A stretch of DNA of 47,731 nucleotides from Planctomyces sp. GTDB taxonomy: Bacteria; Planctomycetota; Planctomycetia; Planctomycetales; Planctomycetaceae. A program made the position numbers and the translations under genes. The stretch lies in the NCBI GenBank assembly GCA_027483405.1, contig JAIXUU010000415.1, positions 1 to 47,731 on the forward strand. The letters are read 5' to 3'. The notes under the pieces were generated by a model. The model was not told where the DNA came from and made no database searches. It saw only the letters and a program-made list of their open reading frames with translations. Positions 17,361-26,452 of this stretch are shown in pieces (the stretch's first letter is position 1; the number at the start of each line of letters is the position of its first letter).

Positions 17361-19166
17361 ATGATTGTGTCGATTGTTGTTCAGAAGTTTGGTGGTACCA
17401 GCGTCGCCGATGCTCAAAGAATTATGGCAGCAGCCCGTCGCATCGTGGCCACAAAGCGGCAGGGCCATCAAGTCGTAGCTGTTGTCAGTGCCCGCGGCGA
17501 AAAAACCGATGAACTTGTGGATCTCGCCAAAAGCATTTCGGCCCATCCGAGGCCGCGCGAGATGGACATGCTCCTCTCGACTGGCGAGCAGGAGTCAGTC
17601 GCACTGGTAGCCATGGCAGTGCATGAACTAGGTGAAGATGCTGTCAGCCTGACTGGTGCCCAGATTGGCATTCTCACCGACAGTACCTTTACCAAGGCGC
17701 GCATTCGGAAGATTACGACTGAGCGAATCCGTTCTGCGCTGGAAGCTGGCAAGATTGTCATTGCAGCCGGTTTTCAAGGTGTGGATGAAGATTCCAATAT
17801 CACAACTCTTGGCCGTGGTGGTAGCGATACAACAGCAACTGCTTTGGCAGCGGTTCTGGAAGCGGATGTCTGCGAAATTTATACCGACGTGGAAGGGATC
17901 TTTACGACAGACCCGAGGGCTGTCAAACAGGCCCGAAAGATGGATCGTATTTCTTACGATGAAATGCTCGAACTGACGAGCCTCGGTGGCGGGAAGATGC
18001 ATTCCCGATCCATCGAATTCGCAAAGAAGTATCGAGTTCCGCTGTTGGTTCGACCATCATTTTCGGATGGTGAAGGAACACTGATTGCCCCTCAACTTGA
18101 TGCTGAAGCACCGGTCGTTTCCGGGATCGCTCTGGTGAAGAAAGAGGCGATTGTCCATCTGAGGAACATTCCAGATCGTCCAGGTGTGCTGGCGATTGTA
18201 TTCCACTGCATGGCGAGCCGACGAATACCGATTGATATGGTGATTCAGGATATCGCCGAGGGAGGCGTAGCAAATGTTTCGTTTACCGTTCCTCAGGATG
18301 ATCTCGCCGATACATTGACCGCAGCGAATGAAGCTGCCGAGCGATTAGGGGCCGGTGATGTCGGCAGCAGCACGAATCTGGCCAAACTGAGTGTGGTGGG
18401 TGCCGGCATGCGGACACACACAGGTGTGGCTGCCCATCTGTTTCAATCGCTGGCCGAGGCTAATGTCAGTATCCGCATGATTACGACCAGCGAGATCAAG
18501 ATTTCGGTGCTGGTGAATCGCGACCAATCCCAGGAAGCTCTGGAAGCCGTTCACTCGGGCTTTTCGTTGCATCTGGATCAGTCTCCACAGCCTCGGATTG
18601 GCTTTAAGCAGATTGATCCTGAACGTCAACGGGCGGGTGTCTCCCGCGATGAACTCGAGCAGGATGTCGTGCGCCGCCTGCAAAGCATGGAAGACATTGT
18701 CGTCAGTGATGTCCAGCTCGATACGGCTCAATCTCGAATCACTGTCAAGAATGTCGCTGATCGTCCAGGGGTCGCAGCCGAGGTCTTTAAGGCCGTGGCT
18801 GAAGGTGGCGTGATGGTCGATATGATCGTCCAGAATGTGGGCCAGGAACAACGAGCCGATCTTTCGTTTACCGTCCCACGCCCCGACCTGGAACGTTGCC
18901 TGCTGTTAATGCGCGAGTTGCTCGAACCATGGCCTGAGACTTCCCTGCATTACGATAAAGATATTGCTCTGCTGGCGGTCATCGGCATTGGCTTACGCAG
19001 CCATACGGGTGTGGGCGAGAAGATGTTCACGGCTCTCGCGGAATCGGGGATTAACATCCAGATGGTCAACACCAGCGAGACTCGGATCAGCGTCGTGGTG
19101 AGCACGGCTGAAGCGGAAAAGGCATTTGGCACCCTGAATCGAGTGTTCCATAAGCAAGGCAGGTAG
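17361..19166 (+). CDS. lysC: Aspartate kinase with four ACT domains
   Basis: This 601-aa enzyme phosphorylates aspartate, the entry step to lysine, threonine and methionine. The kinase domain (1 to about 260) has KFGGTS at 9-14, the STGEQES block, [17 protein letters not shown] and [13 protein letters not shown]. Two homologous regulatory halves follow. The first (about 268-420) has [13 protein letters not shown] and [17 protein letters not shown]. The second (about 445-600) has [13 protein letters not shown] and [17 protein letters not shown]. Each contains an ACT pair, giving four ACT domains instead of the usual two. This form is known from cyanobacteria and some other phyla. Start ATG 17361 is chosen because AGGA lies just upstream; an in-frame GTG at 17307 has no such site. 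It lies 143 nt after metW on the same strand and is followed by a good terminator. Confidence 0.94.
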   Translation: MIVSIVVQKFGGTSVADAQRIMAAARRIVATKRQGHQVVAVVSARGEKTDELVDLAKSISAHPRPREMDMLLSTGEQESVALVAMAVHELGEDAVSLTGAQIGILTDSTFTKARIRKITTERIRSALEAGKIVIAAGFQGVDEDSNITTLGRGGSDTTATALAAVLEADVCEIYTDVEGIFTTDPRAVKQARKMDRISYDEMLELTSLGGGKMHSRSIEFAKKYRVPLLVRPSFSDGEGTLIAPQLDAEAPVVSGIALVKKEAIVHLRNIPDRPGVLAIVFHCMASRRIPIDMVIQDIAEGGVANVSFTVPQDDLADTLTAANEAAERLGAGDVGSSTNLAKLSVVGAGMRTHTGVAAHLFQSLAEANVSIRMITTSEIKISVLVNRDQSQEALEAVHSGFSLHLDQSPQPRIGFKQIDPERQRAGVSRDELEQDVVRRLQSMEDIVVSDVQLDTAQSRITVKNVADRPGVAAEVFKAVAEGGVMVDMIVQNVGQEQRADLSFTVPRPDLERCLLLMRELLEPWPETSLHYDKDIALLAVIGIGLRSHTGVGEKMFTALAESGINIQMVNTSETRISVVVSTAEAEKAFGTLNRVFHKQGR

Positions 19167-19233
19167 ACTCGCAGGTTCCGTGGAATCTTTTGGTTCTCAG
19201 CTTGTGGTCAAGCAGCCATTCACCGCATTGCAG

Positions 19234-19270
19234 AAGGGTTTGCCTGTCGGCAGGCCCTTTTGCTTTTTTG
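19234..19270 (+). terminator. Intrinsic terminator of the aspartate kinase gene
   Basis: AAGGG...GCCTG-TCGG-CAGGC..CCTT forms a GC-rich hairpin with a small bulge. It is followed by TTTTGCTTTTTTG. It lies 68 nt after the stop at 19166 and has all parts of a Rho-independent terminator. Confidence 0.85.
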
Positions 19271-19554
19271 AGCTCTGAGAGAAAGAAGTTTTTGGCGAGT
19301 CGGAAGTGGCTTTTGATCAATTCGAGATTGCGCCCCCCTTCACTTCATGAATCGGGATGGAAATTCTTGCCGCTAATTTTCGAAAGCTGCTCACCTGAAT
19401 CGTTTCTTCCTCAATGAAACCTTCAATACTGAAGAAATCCATCAACCCGATGTCAAAGCCTGTCGATTTTAACGATGAGTAGAAGTGTCTCTCTCAGGCA
19501 ACCGGAACACCGGCAATTCTCGCCTGTTCATAAAATGAGTCGGGAGCAAGGCTC
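19271..19554 (+). other. Porin upstream region with nested stem-loop
   Basis: Together with the terminator this makes a 388-bp gap without a gene. Near its end CAGGC (19495-19499) pairs with GCCTG (19522-19526), enclosing CCGG-AACA-CCGG (19502-19513). This nested hairpin lies 28 nt before the porin ATG, so it is likely in the 5' untranslated leader and could influence translation or mRNA stability. No promoter could be picked with confidence. Confidence 0.4.
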
Positions 19555-21237
19555 ATGGCCTGGTTCAAACGATACCCTTCAGCGATTCGATGGTCCGTGA
19601 ATCAATCGTTCGTGAGAAAACTGTTTCTCCTCGTCACGATCATTACCGGCACCGAATTCTGTGGCGTGATGGCACAGGCGCAGGAGGTTTCTGTTCCCAG
19701 TTCGATCCAGCCACCTTTTGCGCAAGAACCTGAGCCGAATTCAATACCTCAAGAATCCATACAACTTCTGTCATCACCAGTTACTCCCACTGCATCTTCC
19801 CAGATTCAGCCGGCTCAATATCTGGTTGATCCTGCGACAGACTATCAGTCGGCCTCATTTGATCCGTTTGACCCATTGATTGATTCTGACATCGGGCAGA
19901 ATTATTCAATGATGGCGTATCAGTCGCTGGCCAGTCATTACGATGATCTGGCGACTGGCCCCAAGCAATATGCCGACTACGCACCAGAGGGGTTCTATCC
20001 GCTGGATTATCAGGAGGCTCCCGGAGCATCCCTCTACACCAGGTTGACGCCTGCTCCGGCAATTTCTCCGGAGGATTTTGATCGGCTCGTCATTCGCGGG
20101 CCTGTCCCTGGTTCATTCATGGTGCCGGGCACACCAACATCCATCCGTCTGAGCGGATTTGTACGCATGGGTGCCAATTACGACTTTCAGCCGGTTGGTG
20201 CGCCGGATCTGTTTGTGACGAGAACAATTCCTGTCCCGCAGACTCCAGGACAGAACGTGAATTACAGTGCCCGGCCCACTCGCATCAGCCTCGACACGTG
20301 GACGCCAACCACTCACAACGACTGGGTGGTTCACACGTTTGTGCAGTTCGATTTTCTCAGTGGGAATCCCCCGGCTGTGGGGTCTTCCAGTAACCCCCGC
20401 CTGCGTTTTGCGTTTGTCGATTACGGCTATTTTCGAGTCGGGCAGGACACGACGGTGTTCATGGATGCCTCGGTGTTCCCGCGTACCGCAGACTTTCAAG
20501 GCCCCAATGGCATAGTGAACTCCCGGCAAGGACTAGGACGCATCACACTCCCGGTCTCAGAAAACGTTTTCGTTGCAGCAGCACTCGAACAACCATTCTC
20601 CGATATCACAACGAATGGCCTGGGCACCAATGTTCAAGATGTCCCGGATTTTACTTCCCATGTCCGATATCAGCGTGATCTTTGGCACCTGCAGGCATCG
20701 GCGATCGTCCGGTCGATCGGGTATCGCCCGACCGGAGAAGACGTTGATCGCCGTGCCGGTTGGGGTGTCAATCTGACTGGCAGTCTCCTTCCTTGGGCCA
20801 TTCTCAAAGGCGAAAATCCACTGAGAGACACTGATCCTCAACCCATCACCAGAAGTCGAGTTCTGCTGCAGTTTGCAGTGGGTTCCGGGATTGGCCGTTA
20901 CATTCAGGATACCAGCGGTATTGGTCTGGATGGAGCTGTGACAGCCGATGGCGGATTTGAAACCTTAGGAATTCGCAGCATGACGGCCTCCTACGAGCAT
21001 TGGTGGGCAGAACGCTGGATGACCAACCTGACATACTCAAATGTGCAAGTTGACAGCAGCAATGCGATGCCGGGGAGCAGCTTCGCGGGCTCGGACTATG
21101 TCGCGACCAGCCTGTGGTATGTTCCCGTCCGCAATGCATCCATAGGGATTGAGTACCTCTGGGGCCGTCGAGAAAATCAGAATGGTGAATCGGGAAGTGC
21201 CAATCGCATTCAGACGGTCTTCCAATACAACTTTTAG
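19555..21237 (+). CDS. DcaP-like outer-membrane porin
   Basis: This is a 560-aa exported protein. The signal region has a positively charged start and the hydrophobic run KLFLLVTIITGTEFCGVM, with cleavage near AQAQE. A Pro/Ser/Gln-rich linker of about 140 residues follows. The barrel starts around PGSFMVPGTPTSIRLSGFVR, a DcaP signature, and shows alternating beta strands. It ends in QTVFQYNF, with the terminal aromatic residue used by the BAM complex. DcaP relatives form trimeric channels for small acidic solutes. AAGG and GGGAG precede ATG 19555. Presence of a barrel protein supports an outer membrane of Gram-negative type. The solute is unknown. Confidence 0.88.
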   Translation: MAWFKRYPSAIRWSVNQSFVRKLFLLVTIITGTEFCGVMAQAQEVSVPSSIQPPFAQEPEPNSIPQESIQLLSSPVTPTASSQIQPAQYLVDPATDYQSASFDPFDPLIDSDIGQNYSMMAYQSLASHYDDLATGPKQYADYAPEGFYPLDYQEAPGASLYTRLTPAPAISPEDFDRLVIRGPVPGSFMVPGTPTSIRLSGFVRMGANYDFQPVGAPDLFVTRTIPVPQTPGQNVNYSARPTRISLDTWTPTTHNDWVVHTFVQFDFLSGNPPAVGSSSNPRLRFAFVDYGYFRVGQDTTVFMDASVFPRTADFQGPNGIVNSRQGLGRITLPVSENVFVAAALEQPFSDITTNGLGTNVQDVPDFTSHVRYQRDLWHLQASAIVRSIGYRPTGEDVDRRAGWGVNLTGSLLPWAILKGENPLRDTDPQPITRSRVLLQFAVGSGIGRYIQDTSGIGLDGAVTADGGFETLGIRSMTASYEHWWAERWMTNLTYSNVQVDSSNAMPGSSFAGSDYVATSLWYVPVRNASIGIEYLWGRRENQNGESGSANRIQTVFQYNF

Positions 21238-21261
21238 ATTCGATCCTGCCGATTGAATCTA
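21235..21261 (+). terminator. Stem-loop at the porin stop codon
   Basis: TAGATTC (21235-21241), which includes the TAG stop, pairs with GAATCTA (21255-21261) around a 13-nt loop. It has seven perfect pairs but no T-run, so it is a weak candidate terminator or mRNA 3' stabiliser. Confidence 0.4.
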
Positions 21262-21316
21262 TCTCTCCATTCGATGTCGTCGAGTATTGAACTGCGAGTT
21301 CTCTGATTGTCTTCAT

Positions 21317-21350
21317 CCCGTCGAACGTGATCGCCCGTCGAACGTGATCG
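21317..21350. repeat. Perfect tandem duplication of 17 bp
   Basis: CCCGTCGAACGTGATCG occurs twice with no spacer, at 21317-21333 and 21334-21350. It is non-coding and lies about 285 bp before purH. It may be a recent slippage duplication or a doubled binding site. Confidence 0.85.
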
Positions 21351-21623
21351 AGAGAGTAATTCTGAGCTATCGCTCAAACGCCACCCCTCTGGCAATCATT
21401 CGCTTCTGGACTTTCCGGAAAAGCAATCCTGCTTTCGAAGTGTCGTAAGGCATTAGGAATGCCTGTGATATTCAAACTTTCTGTCACGTTTCTATGGGCC
21501 GTTGAGTCGTATTACTCACAGGTGATATCTCAAAAGGGGCTTCCATCTCGTTTGATTGGTATCGTCGTGAAGGAGTCGGTAAACTCAATGCTCCAAGACG
21601 ATTCTGACGACTGCCGATGATTG

Positions 21624-21630
21624 AAGGAGG
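21624..21630 (+). promoter_or_regulatory. Strong ribosome-binding site of purH
   Basis: AAGGAGG lies 5 nt before ATG 21636. It fixes the start there rather than at the in-frame TTG at 21621, which would place the site inside the coding sequence. Confidence 0.85.
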
Positions 21631-21635
21631 CTGCA

Positions 21636-23213
21636 ATGGTTCGCCGCGCATTGATTTCGTGTAGTGACAAGACCGGACTTGTGCCATTTGCGCGGCGGCT
21701 GGAAGTTCTGGGATTCGAAATCCTCTCCACAGGTGGCACTGCGAAGACCCTCACTGAGGGTGGAGTCCGAGTCACGGATGTTTCAGACTATACTCAATTC
21801 CCTGAGATGATGGATGGGCGGCTCAAGACGCTGCATCCTCGGGTTCATGGTGGACTGCTCGGCCGCCCCGATCTGCCAGGCGATCGCCAGTCCATGGAAA
21901 GCCATGGGATCACTCCCATCGAACTGGCTGTGGTCAATCTTTATCCTTTTGTCGAAACGATCTCCAAGCCTGGTGTTCTCGCACAAGAGGCAATCGAGCA
22001 GATCGATATTGGCGGTCCATCGATGGTCCGCTCAGCTGCCAAAAATCACGCTCACGTCCTGATTGTCACAACACCAGACCAGTATGACCGCGTGGCGACG
22101 GCGCTCGAGCACAATTCCGTATCACTCGAATTCCGCCGTGAACTGGCCGCAGCGGCCTTCGAAATGACCGCTTTGTACGATCGGGCCATTGCTGATTACA
22201 TGAAGGGTCTGCTGACGGATTACGATTCGGAGGGGCCGGAAACAACCTTCCCTCGCAAGCTGGCATTGCAGTTCCAGCGCCATGCAACATTACGATATGG
22301 CGAAAACCCTCATCAGCAGGCCGCCATCTATCACGAGACCAGCCCTCATCCAGCGACTCTGGCTAAGGCGGAGGTTCTTCACGGCAAAGAACTTTCTTTC
22401 AATAACTATCTGGATCTTGATGCAGCCATGCAGATTGTGCGGGAGTTCTCCAAGCCCGCCGTTTCGGTCATCAAGCATAATAATCCCTGCGGCTGCGCCA
22501 TTTCTGAGTCCATCAGTGAAGCTTATGTGCAGGCCGATGCCTGCGACCCGGTGAGTGCGTTTGGATCGATCCTGGGATTCAACCGTACTCTCGATCTGGC
22601 TACAGCCGAGGAACTTTGTGCTCCGGGACGATTTATCGAAGCAATTATTGCCCCCGGTTATGAGCCAGATGCATTGACCATGCTCACCTCGGCACCCAAG
22701 TGGCGACACAGTGTTCGCCTCTTGAAGAGTCCGGCTCTCATTGATTCACGTCCACGGCAACTCGAGTACCGCAAGATCACGGGAGGCCTGCTGGTTCAAG
22801 AGCAGGATGACCGGCCTGAACAAACTCATGAGTGGCGTGTGGTGACATCAAGAACACCCACTGCGATCGAACGGGCAGATCTGGAGTTCGCCTGGGCCGT
22901 CTGCAAACATGTGAAGAGCAATGCGATTCTGCTCGCCAAAAATGGAGCCAGTGTCGGTGTGGGAGCCGGCCAGATGAGTCGCCTCGATTCAGCCCGAATT
23001 GCCTGCGAAAAAGCAGCCGATCGATCACGAGGTTCGGTCGCTGCCTCTGATGCCTTCTTCCCATTCCGCGATGGGGTCGATCAACTGCATCATGCTGGGA
23101 TTACCGCCATCATTCAGCCAGGTGGCTCCAAGCGAGATGAAGAGGTCATCGAAGCCTGCAATGAATATGGCATCGCCATGATCTTTACCGGCCGTCGTCA
23201 CTTCCGCCATTAA
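21636..23213 (+). CDS. purH: Bifunctional AICAR formyltransferase / IMP cyclohydrolase PurH
   Basis: This 525-aa enzyme of the last two steps of IMP synthesis uses 10-formyl-tetrahydrofolate. The N-terminal cyclohydrolase domain (MGS-like fold) has GFEILSTGGTAKTL, KTLHPRVHGGLLGR and IDIGGPSMVRSAAKNH. The transformylase domain has LRYGENPHQQAAIY, IKHNNPCGCA, DPVSAFGSI, GAGQMSRLDSARIA and SDAFFPFRDGVD, and ends in the usual FTGRRHFRH. Length is standard. It stands alone, convergent with the GNAT-like gene 19 bp away. Every expected block is present, so it should be functional. Confidence 0.97.
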   Translation: MVRRALISCSDKTGLVPFARRLEVLGFEILSTGGTAKTLTEGGVRVTDVSDYTQFPEMMDGRLKTLHPRVHGGLLGRPDLPGDRQSMESHGITPIELAVVNLYPFVETISKPGVLAQEAIEQIDIGGPSMVRSAAKNHAHVLIVTTPDQYDRVATALEHNSVSLEFRRELAAAAFEMTALYDRAIADYMKGLLTDYDSEGPETTFPRKLALQFQRHATLRYGENPHQQAAIYHETSPHPATLAKAEVLHGKELSFNNYLDLDAAMQIVREFSKPAVSVIKHNNPCGCAISESISEAYVQADACDPVSAFGSILGFNRTLDLATAEELCAPGRFIEAIIAPGYEPDALTMLTSAPKWRHSVRLLKSPALIDSRPRQLEYRKITGGLLVQEQDDRPEQTHEWRVVTSRTPTAIERADLEFAWAVCKHVKSNAILLAKNGASVGVGAGQMSRLDSARIACEKAADRSRGSVAASDAFFPFRDGVDQLHHAGITAIIQPGGSKRDEEVIEACNEYGIAMIFTGRRHFRH

Positions 23214-23232
23214 GCGGATTGTCAGTCGTTCC

Positions 23233-24339
23233 TCACAGTGCATCGACCTGATGAATACGCAGTGGCGTTGTCGGCTGCTGCATGTCCACACGTCGAATGG
23301 TGTGACGCTTGGCGGGTGCTGGAGCACCCAGCCATTGACGGCTGAGTTTTAGCAGACTTGTCGAGAAACGGGGACTTCGAAAGTTCGTCAAGCGACTCGT
23401 CCAGCCGACTCTGGCTCCCCAATTACCGACGCTTGATAGGTATTCCTCTCGAAAAAGAGCCGTATCGTCCCCATATTCGGGAAGCTCCAACAGAATTCTT
23501 CCCAAAAGCCATGATCTGGCAGCCTGCTGGCTGGCTGATCGTGCGGGAGAAATTGCCAGCACTTCATACCGGCCTCCATGATGATGACCAATCACCACCG
23601 CCTCAATCAATCCACCTCGACTGGCCACTGCGAGATCCAGCATTCCCAGCTTCGCAGCCCCCTCGACACAGCCTCTTAAGTAGGGCACGAGTGATTCATC
23701 AAAGTGGCCCTCGGCATGTTCCCAAAGCTGACGGGTTGCCATTGTGAATTCGTCCGGACGATGCCGCTCGATCTCCAATGAATCGTGGGCCGCTCGACTG
23801 ACTTCGATGATTTCAAGATCTCGATGAATATAGTTCGCCCAATGTTGATAACAGTCGGTTGAAAATGAGGCAAATCTTTGCCAGCGAGTATGACTGACTG
23901 GTGTACGAGCCAGTCGGCAGGCACTCATACATCGATCCAGCATGCCGGGATCATCCGGGAGATACCGCAAGTCGAGAATATCGAAATCATTTGACCCGTG
24001 GAGAGCTCGAAATGTGGGGAAGAGCGTGCTGGTGATATTCCTGCCGATCGGTCGATATCCAACCCCCCAGCTATCCAGCGGCCATGTCATTAACCGCACA
24101 TTTCCCCAGTGAGTGGGTACTTTCTTCAGGATCAACGGTGCAAACCCAACGGGCTCGTCACCGAACATGACGACGTGGCATTCGAGAAACTTATCGTGGC
24201 CAAAGCATTTCCAGTAACTTTCGAGCCACTCTAGAGACTGCGTGAACTGTGCCCGCGGATCTTCTTGAATGAGCCGAGTCCAGGCCTCGCGAAAAGGTTC
24301 CAGATGTTCGAGTTCGGTGACAGGAATCACGTGATACAT
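23233..24339 (-). CDS. GNAT/CelD-like acyltransferase-fold protein
   Basis: This is a 368-aa soluble protein. Its N-terminal part (FREAWTRLIQEDPRAQFTQS, LESYWKCFGHD, VGFAPLILKKV) matches the start of the CelD/BcsL-like GNAT group. The middle resembles the second GNAT fold (AVVIGHHHGGRYEVLAISPA, then AARSWLLGRILLELPEYG). Relatives include proteins tied to exopolysaccharide or peptidoglycan assembly (FemAB-like), but the substrate is unknown. ATG 24339 is chosen because GGAG lies about 10 nt upstream; the open frame extends 23 residues further. It is divergent from fhcC across 284 bp. Confidence 0.75.
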   Translation of the reverse strand: MYHVIPVTELEHLEPFREAWTRLIQEDPRAQFTQSLEWLESYWKCFGHDKFLECHVVMFGDEPVGFAPLILKKVPTHWGNVRLMTWPLDSWGVGYRPIGRNITSTLFPTFRALHGSNDFDILDLRYLPDDPGMLDRCMSACRLARTPVSHTRWQRFASFSTDCYQHWANYIHRDLEIIEVSRAAHDSLEIERHRPDEFTMATRQLWEHAEGHFDESLVPYLRGCVEGAAKLGMLDLAVASRGGLIEAVVIGHHHGGRYEVLAISPARSASQQAARSWLLGRILLELPEYGDDTALFREEYLSSVGNWGARVGWTSRLTNFRSPRFSTSLLKLSRQWLGAPAPAKRHTIRRVDMQQPTTPLRIHQVDAL

Positions 24340-24623
24340 GTTGCTTAATCTCCACGACCCAAGGTTCAATAGTGAAGATCGCAAGGGCTGTACCAGAATT
24401 CTGGCCAAACTGTATTCGTTGAGTTACCTTTCAACACTGCAAGAATTGGATTCCAACAGAAGGCGAAATCCCGTCAATTGTGAGGATCGATTTGTGTTCT
24501 ATGCAGAATTCGACATTTTGAGCCGGTCTTTTGAAACTTGAGCTGCATGCCAGCCTGTTGCCCAAACGCACCACAGATTGCGTTCATATTTCATTTCAGC
24601 AACATTCGCCACGGTGCATTTCG
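24340..24623. other. Divergent intergenic region
   Basis: This 284-bp gap is shared by the GNAT-like gene and fhcC, presumably with back-to-back promoters. An open frame upstream of the fhcC ATG reaches a TTG at 24531, but no family similarity exists in that part. No other element was recognised. Confidence 0.35.
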
Positions 24624-25499
24624 ATGAAGCTAACTCTTGTTCAACAACCAGTTCTCACATTGGATTTTTCACGATTCTTTGCCGAGTTAAGAACTGGCAT
24701 GACGACAGCTGACTTGATGCAGTTGCCCGTGTACGAAGGGAATCGCCTCACCGCAGCCAGGGAATGGCTTGCTTGTGAAAAAGGTGATCATGACTCCATC
24801 GAAATGGAGGGTGACCTGAGCCGATGTGATGGATTGGGTCATCAATGGTCGCAAGGCGAGCTTGTCATCCATAGTCACTGTGGCAGTTTCATTGGCTCAG
24901 AGATGTCTGGTGGCAGAATCTTCATTCATGGCGATTGTGGATCTGACTGCGGCGCGGCCATGAAAGGTGGACAGTTCTTTGTTCATGGCAATGCAGGTGA
25001 TCGATTGGGAGGGCCACGTGATGGTGCCATGGCTGGAATGGAAGGCGGAGAGATCCTGGTCGCAGGAAAAACCGGGCATCATACAGGTCAGTTCATGCGG
25101 CGAGGCTTAATCGCGGCGTGCGGAACCATGGGAGCCCAGGCAGGCCACGGAGCGATTGCCGGTACCATGGCCACGATGAAAGGATTCGGACAGGCATCGG
25201 GGTTCGAACTCAAGCGTGCGACGCTGATTTCGATGTCAGCTTTACCAATCGATGCTTCAGCCAATGAGACTTCGGCTCACCCGCTAGATGCTGTCGGTTC
25301 GTGGCGTTATGCAGGTCTGATTTCATCGAACTATTTGAATCTGCTCTTTCGACGACTGCATCGGCTCTATTCGCAATTTGACCATCAATTGGCCGAACAA
25401 TGGTTGTTCAGCGAACAGAACCCGCCCATGTTTGATCGATATCTGGGTGATCAACTGTCGATTGGTCGCGGTGAATGGCTAATCGCTCGCCAAACGTGA
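24624..25499 (+). CDS. fhcC: Formyltransferase/hydrolase complex subunit C (formylmethanofuran dehydrogenase subunit C-like)
   Basis: This 291-aa protein has the repeated G-x-x-G-x-x-M-x-G-G pattern of the FwdC/FhcC and glutamate-synthase C-terminal beta-helix: GSFIGSEMSGGRIFIHGDCG, GAAMKGGQFFVHGNAGDR and AGMEGGEILVAGKTGHHTG. In bacteria FhcC is part of the complex that releases formate from formyl-(tetrahydro)methanopterin in C1 oxidation. The N-terminal half-domain and the C-terminal RRLHRLYSQFDHQLAEQW helix favour FhcC over a glutamate-synthase fragment. The usual partners FhcA, B and D are not in this window. ATG 24624 is taken; no strong ribosome-binding site is visible. Its stop is 3 bp from the DUF58 stop. 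Confidence 0.85.
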   Translation: MKLTLVQQPVLTLDFSRFFAELRTGMTTADLMQLPVYEGNRLTAAREWLACEKGDHDSIEMEGDLSRCDGLGHQWSQGELVIHSHCGSFIGSEMSGGRIFIHGDCGSDCGAAMKGGQFFVHGNAGDRLGGPRDGAMAGMEGGEILVAGKTGHHTGQFMRRGLIAACGTMGAQAGHGAIAGTMATMKGFGQASGFELKRATLISMSALPIDASANETSAHPLDAVGSWRYAGLISSNYLNLLFRRLHRLYSQFDHQLAEQWLFSEQNPPMFDRYLGDQLSIGRGEWLIARQT

Positions 25500-25502
25500 T
25501 GG

Positions 25503-26411
25503 CTATCGAATGGCTTTGACCAGTGACCTGCGGTTCAGGTAATCGATCAAGGTTTCGGCAACAGGGATTCTTGTATCCATCACAATGTGTTCAATGCGAT
25601 TTCGCAGGCACATCTGTTTGAAGTTTTCAAGATACTCATTGAAGGCAGCTAGATACTCACGCCGCACATCTTCAGTCTGAGTAAGATACTCCTCCGGAAG
25701 TTCAAGCCCTTTGAATTTCACCATTCCCGTGAAGTCGAAAGCAACTTCATGATGGTGAAGAACATGAAATAACACGACTTCGTGATTGTTGTAGCGCATC
25801 CGCTGCAGGACAGGTTCCAGCGATTCGACATCTGTCAAAAAATCACTGAAGATCATGATGATTTCACGACGTGCAAAGCGGCTGTTGAGTTGCGACAGGC
25901 AACTGGCCATATCGGTCTTGTCAATCGCATCGCATTCATCCAGATGCCGGGCCATGCGTATGATTTGTGACATCGAGTTTCCGGCAGGAATGGAGCCGCG
26001 GACGCGATTGTCAAAAGTAGCCAAAGAGACTTTATCGTTCTGCCGGACAATCGAATAACCCAGAGTCGTTGCCAGTTGGGCTGCGAATGCAAGTTTTTGT
26101 TCGAGACCTTCGCCATATCTCATCGAAGCACTGATGTCGAGAATCAGATGGGCGACGAAGTTTGTCTCCATCTCGTACTGCTTGATGAAGTAACGATCCC
26201 TCTTGTAGTACAAGCGCCAGTCAATGTGCCGGACATCATCACCAAGCACGTACTCGCGATGACTGGCGAACTCAACCGCGAAGCCACAAAGGGGAGACTT
26301 GTGAGCACCGGCGAGATTGCCCAGCACCATGCCCCGCGGCTCAATGGTTCGATCCGCCACTCGACCGAGTGTTTCCGCATCAAGATAGCGGGATAACAGA
26401 CTGCCAGCCAT
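25503..26411 (-). CDS. DUF58 protein (VWA-like), last gene of the MoxR/Bat cluster
   Basis: This is a 302-aa cytoplasmic protein. The DUF58 core EFASHREYVLGDDVRHIDW is followed by a VWA-like domain with the metal-site motif ILDISASMRYG and IIMIFSDFLTDVE. DUF58 proteins accompany MoxR ATPases almost universally and are believed to be adaptors or substrates of the AAA+ ring. GAGGA lies about 7 nt before ATG 26411. The gene is 41 nt after moxR and is the last of seven same-strand genes. It lacks the N-terminal membrane segments of longer DUF58 proteins. Confidence 0.92.
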   Translation of the reverse strand: MAGSLLSRYLDAETLGRVADRTIEPRGMVLGNLAGAHKSPLCGFAVEFASHREYVLGDDVRHIDWRLYYKRDRYFIKQYEMETNFVAHLILDISASMRYGEGLEQKLAFAAQLATTLGYSIVRQNDKVSLATFDNRVRGSIPAGNSMSQIIRMARHLDECDAIDKTDMASCLSQLNSRFARREIIMIFSDFLTDVESLEPVLQRMRYNNHEVVLFHVLHHHEVAFDFTGMVKFKGLELPEEYLTQTEDVRREYLAAFNEYLENFKQMCLRNRIEHIVMDTRIPVAETLIDYLNRRSLVKAIR

Positions 26412-26452
26412 GGGCCATCCTCAAAGAAATGCAATTCGACGAAGCATTGACA

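Larger units (their letters stand above)
21262..21635. other. Intergenic region upstream of purH
   Basis: This is 374 bp without a gene, except for the ribosome-binding site at its end. It contains the perfect 17-bp tandem duplication at 21317-21350 and should carry the purH promoter. No PurR-like box or purine riboswitch was recognised by eye. Confidence 0.4.

Noticed and set aside
24531-24623. N-terminal extension of FhcC to TTG 24531
   Set aside because: The extra 31 residues have no family similarity. Homology begins at MKLTLVQQP, which matches the usual subunit start.
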